The notes beneath the pieces were generated by a model that saw only the letters and a program-made list of their open reading frames with translations, ran no database searches and had not been told where the DNA came from. Positions 46,301-56,029 of a DNA stretch of 64,000 nucleotides are shown in pieces; position 1 is the first letter of the stretch, and each line of letters begins with the position of its first letter. The stretch is from Parelaphostrongylus tenuis. Its lineage: Eukaryota > Nematoda > Chromadorea > Rhabditida > Metastrongylidae. The position numbers were made by a program, and so were the translations under genes. The stretch is taken from the NCBI GenBank assembly GCA_019055375.1, contig JAHQIW010000714.1, forward strand, positions 1 to 64,000, in the 5' to 3' direction.

Positions 46301-48678
46301 CCTTTATTTCGAGTGTTTTGTTAAGACCACGGTCAAATTTAAGTGTGGTCTTAACAAAACACTCGAAATAAAGGTATAATACAATAAAAACTATTCTTGA
46401 AAATAAATGCCACAGTTTTCTACGACTTTCTGCCTTCTGCATGAAAAACATCAAATTCCGTCTCTAATTAGCGAGCACTTGACGACAGTTCATCGTCCAA
46501 AGCAACAATCAGTTGATCCTTGTTGCTCAACTTTGTTGGAAGTCGTGAACGAGGATTGTTTTCAAGGTCAAGATCACCAGCATTGAGAAGCGCTGAAACC
46601 AGCTGAAAGCGTCCAGCAGCAGATTTGCTTGCTGTTTCAACATCGTTGATATCATCAACTACAGCCCGTTGTGAAAGCTCGCTTTCTCCAATGATGACGC
46701 AATAGAGCATGAACTTCGATTGTGCCGTTGGACATGGCGGAGGCTTGTAACAAAGTGAAAACGAAAGACGATTAATATCTTGTCTTCGGTTGGAAAATCA
46801 CACATAAAAACTGTAATATTCTCATGATATGCATGGGAGTTATCTCATGCTTATCAAAGTGCCCTAGAACTTTCTTTCCAACGTAGTAATCAGAAGTAAT
46901 TAAAATTGCATGATTTTGATGTCGTTCGAATGCGCATTTTCTTAGGCATCGCTTCATTGCAAATTTTCTACGAACATTTTTGTATAAAACTTGCCCATAC
47001 TTGCTTCTTGGGAATGTATTCGCTTGCTACAGACGCACGAATGGTGTGTAAGGGAAAATGCTACTCAAGCGGGGTGCAAGATTAACGAAGCTTGGAGCAA
47101 TGTGCGCCATGCATTCGACTTCAATTTTTAACTACGTTTGAGGTGATTGAATGCATATCTGGCCTTTACAATGACTCGCGGTGGCCTATCGGTGCATGCA
47201 GTCAGTGCTGCTTATCCTCCCAGACAAGTCTGAAAGCTGCCTGATCCAATTTACCGACCCAGGAGGGATGGATGGCATGGTGAGCCACGAGCGCGATGAT
47301 AGGGTTGCAAGAACGGCGAGGAAGTGACTACTGAAGTCAAAGGTGGAGCTAACAGTATGGAGGATCAGTCGTGCTCCGACCATTCACAGGAAGATCCATT
47401 AATCTTGCGTGCCGCTTCAGAGGCATTTCTCCTAAGCGCAATTCGTGTATGAGTAGTAAGCGAGTTTGCTTCCAAGACAGCTCCATCTTGCGGCAAGGAA
47501 AGGCAAGTTCTAAACCAAAACATTCACAAGAAAATTCTAATGACTTCTGTTTGATAAATTTGCTGTTTCATGCTGCAGTTCCAAAACTTCTGCAACGACC
47601 CAGTAATAAAAGTTAACATTAACAACCCGAAAAGACAAATTCGATATAGCTCAGCAGGTATTACTACTTTTCTTTCGACATTATTATTTCGATGTTAATG
47701 GAAGAACACATCAACACTGCACGATATTCAAGTAATCAAAACAACGAACAAACCTGTTTCATATTAATGATTTCCGTGATTGCACCATCATATCTATTAG
47801 GATCATCTTGATAATGCAACAAAATATACTGAAATCTCATTCAATAAGAGAATATATACCTTTATATTCGACATTTTAAGACCTCGCTTCAACATGAGAT
47901 GTGTTATGGCACTTAGTGCTAGAAGTACGTTTCGACCTTTCGACCTTATCAATAACACGGTGGACTTCGATTCAGCCAATCGCTTTCGGGAGAGCATACC
48001 TCCTACATATTATGAAATCGACGCCGAATTAGTTACACTGCCCGTAGAATGAATAAGCCACCTGACACTACAGCTATAACAAATCTTTGCATGCCAAGTG
48101 ATAAGATCACCTGACATAGCAGTGATTGATAATCGATTGCTCATGGCTAATTAGTCGAATAATATCTTTATGTTCGACTGTTTTCAAAGACCTCGCTTGA
48201 AATTCAAAATATCCCTGACAGCAGACCTCATAAAAGGATCAAAATATGCCGTCAAGATGTATTGAATTTCAGTCGAGATATCAAAAAACAGTTGAATATG
48301 GAGGTAATATTCAATTTGCCAGTCATGAGCAATCAATTGTTAATCACTGCAATGCGGAGTGATCTTTGCATTCTACATCCAGTGTAAGTAATTCGCCCAT
48401 GATCTCTCCATATGTAGGAGGTACACTACCCTATAGGGGACTGGCTGAACTGAAGTGAACCATGGTACTGATGAGGCCAAGAGCTCGAAACGTACGTCTG
48501 GCTCCGATAGAAGTCATAACAGACCTCATGGCTTAGAATCTTGTCTGGGTAGATACAAATAGAAAAATGACATGTAAGCACATGCCTCCTTGATTCTTAA
48601 ACGGAAATCCTCGTCATATTGATTCGCTGGAACTTTTGGCTCTGGATGTAGCATCGGTACACGAGGCATACCCTCCAT
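37342..48678 (-). CDS. ego-2: BRO1-domain HD-PTP-like protein (EGO-2 type)
   Basis: 32 coding exons in phase, 3900 bases (1299 aa + TAG), in reading order: 48678-48586, 47828-47754, 45868-45741, 45362-45230, 45131-44994, 44860-44699, 44619-44519, 44348-44229, 44085-44004, 43949-43768, 43252-43107, 43019-42937, 42816-42746, 42685-42570, 42513-42359, 41846-41695, 41350-41283, 41150-40992, 40921-40727, 40622-40462, 40433-40209, 40084-39904, 39827-39532, 39479-39357, 39294-39193, 39110-39057, 38971-38918, 38830-38752, 38495-38398, 37660-37589, 37523-37485, 37398-37342. BRO1 domain about 5-400 (MEGMPRVPML, GQAQECLLEKSLIDHRS, IHMGCQADEDKKMGTR). V-domain/LYPxL-binding region about 415-700 with coiled coil. 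Pro/Gln/Ser-rich tail from about 725. Such proteins are ESCRT-associated endosomal sorting adaptors; C. elegans EGO-2 promotes Notch signalling in the germ line. No phosphatase domain is present. The BRO1 match is closer to HD-PTP than to ALIX. Confidence 0.93.
38918..39110 (-). repeat. Duplicated 54-base exons in the EGO-2-like tail
   Basis: Exons 26 (39110-39057) and 27 (38971-38918) are both 54 bases, in phase 0, and encode related 18-residue units: LQDHPQSFQRSDKNVPNV and VQDNAQSFQAVHKNVPNM. The GT/AG borders are conserved. A tandem exon duplication is the simplest reading. Confidence 0.85.
46030..46385. repeat. Family E foldback in EGO-2-like intron 2
   Basis: Left arm CCCGATACACTTGTTTCGTC and a CAGTCGGGCGGAACTCATCG block. 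At 46300-46370 a short perfect inverted pair (TTTATTTCGAGTGTTTTGTT against AACAAAACACTCGAAATAAA) closes the element. Confidence 0.75.
46440..46735 (-). pseudogene. Mariner transposase N-terminal fragment
   Basis: The minus strand reads GDLDLENNPRSRLPTKLSNK followed by a SSSAR end. This is the linker and second helix-turn-helix entry of mariner transposases (usually D(F/L)DLEDxPRSGRPTKL). Only the N-terminal region remains. It lies in intron 2 of the EGO-2-like gene. The adjoining 46891-47095 also occurs at 28.41-28.43 plus 28.73-28.90 kb and may be the 5' end of the same element type. Confidence 0.65.
47093..47300 (-). repeat. Family B SINE, 5'-truncated
   Basis: Starts at GCGCCATGCATTCGACTTCA, runs through GGCCTTTACAATGACTCGCG and ends before the head at GAGCCACGAGCGCGATGATA. 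It lies in EGO-2-like intron 2. The rest of that intron (47300-47753) shows no gene. Confidence 0.8.
47860..48565. repeat. Nested family G foldback filling EGO-2-like intron 1
   Basis: Outer arms: GTGTTATGGCACTTAGTGCT with GAAGTACGTTTCGACC on the left, and CTCGAAACGTACGTCTGGCT with AAGTCATAACAGACCTCATG on the right. A further pair of arms lies at 48110-48370 (AGTGATTGATAATCGATTGC against GCAATCAATTGTTAATCACT). One foldback seems inserted in another. Confidence 0.7.
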
Positions 48679-48686
48679 CTTAGCGA

Positions 48687-48703
48687 CCTGCGATATTTTC
48701 GAC
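48687..48703 (-). promoter_or_regulatory. Probable spliced-leader acceptor, EGO-2-like gene
   Basis: A minus-strand GAAAATATCGCAG acceptor lies 9 bases before the start codon, with no upstream exon. This suggests trans-splicing. The polypyrimidine part is weak. Confidence 0.45.
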
Positions 48704-48975
48704 TCGAATAGAATAAATAAACATCTTTTGATAGAGTAGATGTAACATTTTGATAGTAGCCGCACCACTTCAGCACACAAATAATACAGCGATGACAAAT
48801 AGATGAGTGCCAGGACACCTTAGTGACACAAAAAATCGAAGTGCAATCAATCACAGGGTATAACGATCTATGAAAACCCACCGACTTTCACCAGACCTCG
48901 ACAAATGAAATGAAAACGAGAAAGAAATATCACGCACTGTCCTCTTAAAGCTTGCTAGATGTCGTTATAGAAAGG

Positions 48976-49215
48976 ATAGAGCTTTCGGCGTTGATCGCCC
49001 CCTGAGAAATGCGCCATGCATTCGACTTCAATTTTCAACTTCGTTTGAGGTGATTGAATGCACATCTGGCCTTTACAATGACTCGCGGTGGCCTCCCGCC
49101 GAACCAAGTCAGTGCTGCTTAACCTCCCAGACAAGCCTGAGACCTGTCTGGTACCAATTTACCGACCCCGGAGAATGGATGGCTTGGTGAGCTATGACCG
49201 CGAGACAGAACCATC
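48976..49215 (-). repeat. Family B tRNA-like SINE, head shortened
   Basis: Reverse copy from AGAGCTTTCGGCGTTGATCG through CTGGCCTTTACAATGACTCG to GAGCTATGACCGCGAGACAG. The head end is missing. Confidence 0.8.
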
Positions 49216-49690
49216 ACTTTGAGGTCGTTATATCTCTCCTAAAATCGATCTCAGGTAATCAAATATGTGACCCTACAACTGACAAAACGGCTGTGAAGAA
49301 GGAAAAGTCGTGTGAACGTTAGCCAATATTTTGAAGATGTATCAGCCTCAAACAAGCTTTCAACACAGGAGAATTCGTAAGAACTGACTACATGCAAAGT
49401 ACGATCAACTAAACAAACGAATAGGGGCATCTTGGCCGAGTGGTTGTGATGGTCGTCGCGGCGCGCGTATGGCCGATCTACACCCTTAGACACTCTACGG
49501 CAGCCAACAATGAACACCCGAAGGAACGCCACAGCCGGGCTATCCTCGAGATTGCAAGGAGACTCGCTCAACCAGCGTTGTACGACGTTCAGGAAGAAGA
49601 CGAAAAAACAATTGGAAGCCAGAAGTACTGCGATCTGCACGGCAAGAAAAATCGGAACTTATGTGTTAGACGGCGAAAAATTTAAAAAAC
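49216..49690. other. Unassigned; open frames without support
   Basis: The segment starting GGGGCATCTTGGCCGAGTGG at 49424 has a tRNA-Leu-like A box but no B box. The overlapping open frames (49440-49685 plus, 49251-49640 minus) have no recognisable domain. Confidence 0.35.
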
Positions 49691-50560
49691 GATCTCATTC
49701 ACTGGACAGTAATTTTTCATAGGAGTGTTAGTAATCATTCGAAAGCTTAAATCTCTGGCTACAGCCCTACGTCGCCGATTTTCCACAATACCTTTTCATA
49801 ACGTTGTAAGATCCAAAACAAAATCATGTTTCACACTCGTCTTTCACCTTCATTTTTATTACGGGCATAATTCGCTCGAAGCGCAAAAAGCATATTAACG
49901 TCTATGGAATTTTCCGCAGTGTCAGAATCATACGTTCTTATCAGAAGTTTCTATCGCTGCTGCGAAAAAAATCCGCAACTGGATAACAATATTTCAAACT
50001 AGATCAGCCGCCCAGCCTCTGCCTCGCTCACCCGCTTGGCGAGTTGGCCGGTAACCAAGGTTGCCGAAAACGTGAAACTCGATCTATTTCCCCTGCTAAA
50101 CGGTATTTTTCAAAAATGAGCACAACGTTTGAATTAGTGGAACTTACGCAATCGAATGATTAATAGTAGTCTAAATAAAGAGGTCTGTCTGACGAGGTAT
50201 AAAGCACGAATCTTTCCTTTCTCTACAGCGCTGCCAAAAGAGGTTCTTCCGAAGCAAACGTATTTTTGAGTTCTTCGAAACTTGTGCTATAGATTGAGCG
50301 TCAGTACTCTGAGGAAGGAGTTTTGTGCAGAGAAATATAAGCGAGATAAGCAAAAAAAAACACGTGATTATGTGAAACATAATTTTATTCCGAATTTTAC
50401 ACCGTTATAAAAGCGTGTTTTAAAAAATCGACCCCATGGAGCTTTAGCCAGAGATCCAAGCTTTCGAATGATAACCAACACTGCTATGAAAAGTTTCTGT
50501 CCAGCAAATGAGATCAAACATTCATCTGTCGCCGGCTAACAAATATCTCGAAAAATCTGC
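49690..50560. repeat. Family D repeat
   Basis: CATAGGAGTGTTAGTAATCA, then AAATCTCTGGCTACAGCCCT and an inverse half ending TTTCTGTCCAGCAAATGAGA near 50500. It has the same arms-facing-inward layout as 26.9-27.8 kb. From 50560 to 51000 I see no gene. Confidence 0.6.
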
Positions 50561-50999
50561 CGAGGAGGATGATTAAAGCGCCTAAGTGATAGATAACTAC
50601 TTCCATATGTCCACTTCGAAGTGCTGATGAGAAGTTTAGAAGAGTGGGAGAGAGGGATTAGCCAAAGCACGTCAGACACCTGATGCGATAAGGTCACAGA
50701 CGTTCAATTGCATGTGTCGGACGCAATTGCAGCAAGTGCAGTCAAGGGGAGTCCACTAGAGATCAGCCTGCCTCTCAGGGAAACGCATGATCGCTTGAGT
50801 TCCACGTTCGTTCCCCTACCCTAACACCCTAAGGATGCACCACGTCTCCCCGTGACCAACTGTGGGCGAAAATCCCTTCCTGGGGAAATCCCTGGGCGAG
50901 TACATCACGATTGAAGGCTTCTATTCGATAGTCGTCTCCGTATTTTTCCCCCATCCGCACCCATTTTCAGCCCCTTGCAAAAAAAACGAGTTTTTACCC

Positions 51000-51660
51000 T
51001 TTTTCAAAGCTTCAATAATCATTCGATAACCTAAATATCTAGAATTTCAACGATGTTTCTGGTTTTTGAAAAACTGTTTTCCTGCGCTTTGGCGATAAAA
51101 TTTGAATTTTACTTTACACTCTAAGATTTTTCGCTAAACAAAGCTTTTTCCTACACTATTGATAACCATTCGATAGCACAAATCTCGATGGTTTCAATGG
51201 TATGCTTGGCTTTCGAAAAAAGCTTCGCAGCGCGTTGTTGAAGTCAAAAGAAGAGAGGATTTCGCATTCGACGCGCATTTCATGTCGGCCAGGGCGTAAG
51301 CGCGGCGGTCCGATGTCATTACTGCGAAGTCCGATATACCGAAGCAGAGAGTGCGCGCCGCGTATGAAATACAAGAGTATTTCCCATCTTATAGCGCAAC
51401 AAAGTTACCTTACAGAAAATCTCCTTTACCATCAAAGTCGTCGAGATTGAAGCTATTGAATGATTACTGAAAGTCTACGAAAAGAGCTTTGTCCAGAAAA
51501 AAAGTGCTTGAGTCTGAGACATGACTTTATTTCGGCTTACATATCGTAGTAAATAAGCTGTTTCGGAAATAAAGTATGCTGGTAGAGTTCCCGAGATCGA
51601 ACGACTACTAAGACATCAGAAACAAACTGAAATTCCTTTTTTCCCAAGCGGCTAAATGGA
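51000..51660. repeat. Family D repeat, partial
   Basis: Contains ATAATCATTCGATAACCTAA, TTCGCTAAACAAAGCTTTTT and AGAGCTTTGTCCAGAAAAAA blocks. No gene. Confidence 0.5.
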
Positions 51661-51754
51661 TGCGAATAAAAGGAAAGTACCGTCGTTCCTTTATGATTTC
51701 ACTGTGGAATGGAAACCTTTTCTTCCAATATGATCACATACTGCTTGTGTAACA

Positions 51755-51769
51755 GGTGTCAATGTTCAG
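51755..51769 (+). promoter_or_regulatory. Probable spliced-leader acceptor, TMEM234-like gene
   Basis: GGTGTCAATGTTCAG ends 7 bases before the first ATG of the gene, and no upstream exon was found. Trans-splicing is likely. Confidence 0.45.
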
Positions 51770-51776
51770 GTGATCT

Positions 51777-54700
51777 ATGCGAAGCTCTTCTACTTGTTCT
51801 ATGGAATGTATTCTATCGATACTGATCGTCGCATTTTTCTGGGGAGCCACAAATCCTCTGTTGCGACTCGGATCGCGACGCAGTGCTAAAGGTGATGTAT
51901 TAGCAGTGAACAAAGAAAATAACCTTTTGCCGCAGTTTTTATTCGATATAGTCTGCCCACCTTTTCGACTTGACGACTATCCCTGCCCTAACGTATGCGG
52001 CAGAGACCTGGTCGCTACGTAAGCAGGATGAAAGATCATTTGGCGTTATTGAGCGCGCAGTCGGAAGGTCGATGCTAGGAGTATCCTGTATCTCGCAAAT
52101 GAGAGAAAGGATCCGAAGTTCCGACCTACGTCAACGATCGGAAATCAGAGACGCCGTTGTACACGCCAGGATATCGAAAATAAGGTGGCCGGACACGTGA
52201 TGCGCTTCAACGACAACCGATGGACGAGAGCCGTTACCGACTGGATTCCTCGGGACATCAAGCGCACTAAAGGAAGACCACTGTCCCGTTGGTCCGATTT
52301 CTTCACGAAAGCGATAGAAGAAAGATATGATGCTCAGCGAATCCCTAGAGGAGGACCCACTGGGCTACTCTTGCACGCGATAGGGAAAAATGGAAGTGTT
52401 GTTGGTACCCGTTCGAGTCACTCGCGATCAACAGTACGACAGGTGATATAGGTGACAGGTGATAGTTTGTGAGGAGCGCATGTGACGCAGTGGTTATGGG
52501 TGCTCTGCGCCGCACACGAGATAGATTCTCGGATCTCGCGCTTATGGCTCACCAATCCATCTATTCCTCCGTGATTGGTTAATCAGTACCGGATTGGTCT
52601 CATACTTGTCTGGTGAGATAAGCAACACTGACTCCGTACAACGGGAGGCCACAGCGAGTCATTGTAAAGGCCAAATATGCCTTCAGTCACCTCAAACGAA
52701 CCTAAAAAATTGAATACGATTGCATCGCGCATCCCTCAGGGATTGATCAACGCCGAGAGCTTTATCCTTTAAGCTTTTATAGTATGTGAGATGTTTGGAG
52801 CCTTTTCGATGTTGGTACGTCAACCCATACGTACGTTTGGGCGGTGTCGCTTGCTTCATTCGTGGCCCACGTCCCATACCGAATCGTATTTCATGGCACG
52901 GATGGGGAGGCGTTATGGTTATAGCAAGCGGGATTGTGTTACCACCATTTTTTCAGTACAGCTAGTAGTGAATATGTAGAAGTCCATCTCATTGATTCTT
53001 ATTGATAACAATATCACATGCTGTAGAAAGTGGTGCGATGTTATGGGTACACTTAATGACGTTGAGTGATGTGCAGAACTTCTGCGTTAGTCAGGACTAA
53101 AACCTGAATTTCACCCTATCCGGCGGCGTGTGCTGTAACCTGTTCCACTACTAAGGCGGGAAGAGATTTTTGCTTCATCTTTCAATACCCAATATCTCTC
53201 AGCGCAACTGGGTTCTATGTCGATATCGACTAGCAAAGCCAAACCGCTGACGGTTGGTTGCTGACACATAGATGGGTTATAGGGATAAAGAATAAAGCCC
53301 TCGGCGTTGATTAATTCCCTAAAAATGCGCCATGCATTCGTATTCAATTTTCAAGTCCGTTTGAGGTGACTGGATGCATATCTGGCCTTCACATTAACTC
53401 GCGGTGGCTTCCCACTGTACCGAGTTGGTGCTGCTTATCCTCCCAGACAAGCCTGCGACCAGTCCGGTACCAATCTACCGACCGTTTATTTAGGGATGGC
53501 TTGGTGATCCATGAGCGTGAGATCGAACCATCAATCTTGTGTGCGACGCAGAGCACCCCTAATCACCACACCACATGTGCTCCTTATGTCGAGGATGAGC
53601 GTAGAAAAAGTGGTGACAAAAGGGGCGTCAGTAGTGCAATGGCTTAGAACACTCGCCCCTAGATAGGATGAAATTCTGCTTGGATTCCCTCTTGACGCGA
53701 AAGTTTTGCACATCGCTCAACATCATTGGGTACTTCTGGTTAACAGGCTTGGTGTTTCTTGCTCTTGTTCCAAAACTTACGGAACGACGTGATATTTGTA
53801 TCTGAGTATCGCATAGAAATTCCAAACTCTTCAGTTTGTGACCCTTTTAAGGGGAAGATACCCTGTGAATCACAGTTTAAAACACCCAGAGACAAAAACC
53901 AGGCACAATGAGACGAGAAAATGGGAGTATGCCACACCAAATCGGCGACGGTCGTATATTTCATCCAGTAGTAAGCTCTCAACATACGTTATTTGTCAAA
54001 CACATAACAGAAAATCACAAACGCTATCCGAAAGACAGCGTCATTCTTTCTCTAAATGGAGGCTGCTTGGATAATTGGACTATCCACCTTCACAAGTTGT
54101 GTGGGCTCAGCACATGTTCCATTCCTTTCTTTGTCCCGTGATCGTCGTCTAAGGTAGTGGTTCGATATACCGATTAATTCGTCCTACGGACGCGCCCGCC
54201 TAACAGGTAGATAGTTGTCCTCGCGATCTCGTGGAGTACACTCAAGTATTTAGCCCGCCCATTTGTCTTCTATCTTGCTTACTGGCTGACCGACCCATCT
54301 GTGTTTTGCTATCGACGCATATTCTTCTGGATCACCAAGGCAGGAAAGGTTGCGAAGATCTGAGCTGCGCAAGCCGGCTACTCGTTTTGAGTGTCGACAT
54401 TTCAGAAGACTTTGTTCAAGCGCTTTGTGAGCTCTGCAGTATTCTTCACTCGGTAGTAGTGTTATCCAAATTCTCTGCTATATAATGGAGGTCTGAAAAC
54501 ACTTTTGAATTGAGAAGGTGAGCACGCCGCAGTATAAAGTTTGTTAACTGGTCGGTGGCTTTTTTTGAGAGATGCGAATGTGGTCCATGCTGCTCTCCTG
54601 ATTGATTTCTTCTTCATAAAGGAAAAAGGATAAAGCTCTCGACGTTGATCATCCCTGAGAGATGTGATATGCATTCATCTTCAATTTTTAAATTCGTTTG

Positions 54701-56029
54701 AGGTGATTGAATGCATATCTGACCATTACAATGACTCGCGGTGCTCCCGCAGTACTGAGTCAGTGCCCTTGTCCTCACAGATAAGTCTGGGATCTGTCTG
54801 GTACCAGTTTACCGACTTCGAAAGCATGGATGGCTTGGTGAGTCATGAGCGCGAGATCGGACCATCGATCTTGTGTGACGCATAGCAATTCTAATCACTG
54901 CACCACATGCGCTCGATTCTTTTGCGTATTGCTCACTAAGTTCAGCAAGCGCTAAGGTTATTGGTGCGACGAGAGAGCTGTCCAATCCGATTTCTTTATT
55001 ATTACGCCGTTGGTTTTTCATAGAGCGGTTAATGGTTAAAGGTCTAGGTATAATCTGAAGCACTCTTATTTTCGTACGATTTCAAGCCCTTTAGGGACCG
55101 TGGACCCACCTCTTATTTATCTCTAACCCTCAGAGTGGACATTGAACGAATTATTGTATTATTTCAGAATTATTGTATTGTACAGTTGTATTACTGTTAT
55201 TATTTTCTATGTTGTTATATGTAAATATTTGTGTCGTTATAAGTAGAAAAATATCAACAATGATACAATTGAATTAATGCAATAATACATTCGATGCATC
55301 CAACGCCAAGGGTTAGAGATTTAGAGGAGGTAGAGCAGACCGTTCAGCATGCCACGCTAGTGTTAGAGATGCAGAAATAGTGGGTCCACGGTCCCGAAAG
55401 TGCTAGTCTTCAGAATTCTTTGCGGTGAATAGTAAATAGCGTTTTTAGCATAATGTTGCGTTTACAGTGGATGAAAAGTTGTTCCTTCAGGTAGTGTAAC
55501 TCCCACGAATGTGTTACACCAGGTGTTGACCCCGTTCAAAGATTTGACAGCACTTTTCTTGAACTGGAGGTTTTCTCTACCGTTTATTGTTAATCAAAGC
55601 GCTTCGGTGAGTTCAACAACTTTCATATTCGCAGCTTGTTTTTTCTTCGTGTCAGTTCAATCAAACCATGTGATTTAAGGTTTTTCGACTTTATAGTACA
55701 TTCTTCTACTTTTATAGTCAATTTCTTATTTTTGAGATTTCAGATTATGTTTATCTATCTGGTTTCTATCTTCCCCGTCTCCGTAATTGTTCCATGTGTT
55801 AACGCCCTTCAATTTGTCTTCACTGCTATTGTTGGTCAACTGATTGGTAAACGTCTATTTATCATGTAGAGATTCCAGTTTTCTTATTAAACTCATCAGG
55901 TTCACCCGTTCTTTTTTAGGTGAGCGTATCCTAAGTCGTCGTAAACATGTGGGTATATGGGCTGTAAATATAGGTGTTCTGATAATGATGGTTTCCGATG
56001 CCAACGAGACACTATCACCTGCTACTTAA
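51777..56029 (+). CDS. TMEM234-like membrane protein
   Basis: Four exons in phase: 51777-51891, 55491-55606, 55744-55846, 55920-56029 (444 bases, 147 aa + TAA). Donors and acceptors are canonical (for example TTCCTTCAG at 55490, TTTTTTAG at 55919). The product has about four helices: SILIVAFFWGATNPLLRLGS (matching the AALWGGTQPLLKRAS element of vertebrate TMEM234), an ALFLNWRFSLPFIVNQSAS segment (family LFLN...PFLLNQxxS), VSVIVPCVNALQFVFTAIVG, and HVGIWAVNIGVLIMMVSDAN. It is a small protein of the drug/metabolite-transporter-like fold. Its biochemical role is poorly known; a kidney-filter role was reported for the zebrafish gene. The start could instead be the second ATG at 51801, which gives a length closer to the family at the N-terminus. 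The 3.6 kb first intron is filled with transposon remnants. Confidence 0.88.
51950..52470 (+). pseudogene. RTE-type non-LTR retrotransposon, 3' end
   Basis: The plus-strand frame from about 51967 reads LTYAAETWSLRKQDERSFGV, then RSSDLRQRSEIRDAVVHARI. After a frame change near 52185 it reads AGHVMRFNDNRWTRAVTDWI and RTKGRPLSRWSDFFTKAIEE. These are the conserved C-terminal words of RTE-like endonuclease/reverse transcriptases. The catalytic domains are absent (5'-truncated, as usual for LINEs). A TGA-rich end (GGTGATATAGGTGACAGGTG) follows at 52442-52462, typical of RTE tails. It lies in intron 1 of the TMEM234-like gene, same strand. Confidence 0.8.
52476..52785 (+). repeat. Family B tRNA-like SINE
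   Basis: Head GCGCATGTGACGCAGTGGTT, body CGAGTCATTGTAAAGGCCAA, tail GAGAGCTTTATCCTTTAAGC. It directly follows the RTE 3' end. Confidence 0.85.
53045..53735. repeat. Family A pair interrupted by a family B SINE
   Basis: Left reverse family A unit at 53058-53160 (GTTGAGTGATGTGCAGAACT) with spacer words to 53275. Right unit at about 53615-53735 (GGGGCGTCAGTAGTGCAATG to TTTTGCACATCGCTCAACAT). Between them sits a reverse family B SINE at 53286-53583. Confidence 0.8.
53286..53583 (-). repeat. Family B tRNA-like SINE, nested
   Basis: AAAGAATAAAGCCCTCGGCG tail, CTGGCCTTCACATTAACTCG body, and head at CACCACACCACATGTGCTCC. It is inserted into the spacer of a family A pair. Confidence 0.85.
53740..54145. 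other. Unassigned intron sequence
   Basis: Open frames on both strands (for example 53838-54074 and 53740-53985) have no recognisable domain. No repeat match was seen in the window. Confidence 0.35.
54150..54480 (-). pseudogene. Second RTE-like remnant, heavily decayed
   Basis: The minus strand reads AGLRSSDLRNLSCLGDPEEY, ASIAKHRWVGQPVSKIEDKW and, after a stop, CTPRDREDNYLPVRRARP. The order (LRSSDLR, KxRWxGHxxRxxDxKW, TPRD, GRP-like) matches the C-terminus of RTE-type proteins. At least two stops interrupt it. It is a different lineage from the copy at 52 kb. Confidence 0.5.
54626..54917 (-). repeat. Family B tRNA-like SINE
   Basis: Reverse copy: GGATAAAGCTCTCGACGTTG tail, TGACCATTACAATGACTCGC body, and CTAATCACTGCACCACATGC head. 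Confidence 0.85.
55085..55405. repeat. Family F foldback element
   Basis: Ends TTTAGGGACCGTGGACCCAC and GTGGGTCCACGGTCCCGAAA are near-perfect inverses. Inner words TCTCTAACCCTCAGAG and AAGGGTTAGAGATTTAGAGG are also inverted. The AT-rich centre has no coding capacity. It lies just before exon 2 of the TMEM234-like gene. Confidence 0.8.

Noticed and set aside
49424..49520. tRNA-Leu-like gene (A box TGGCCGAGTGG)
   Set aside because: No B box or matching acceptor strand follows.
54231..54485. 84-codon plus-strand frame
   Set aside because: It is the antisense shadow of the RTE-like remnant on the minus strand.
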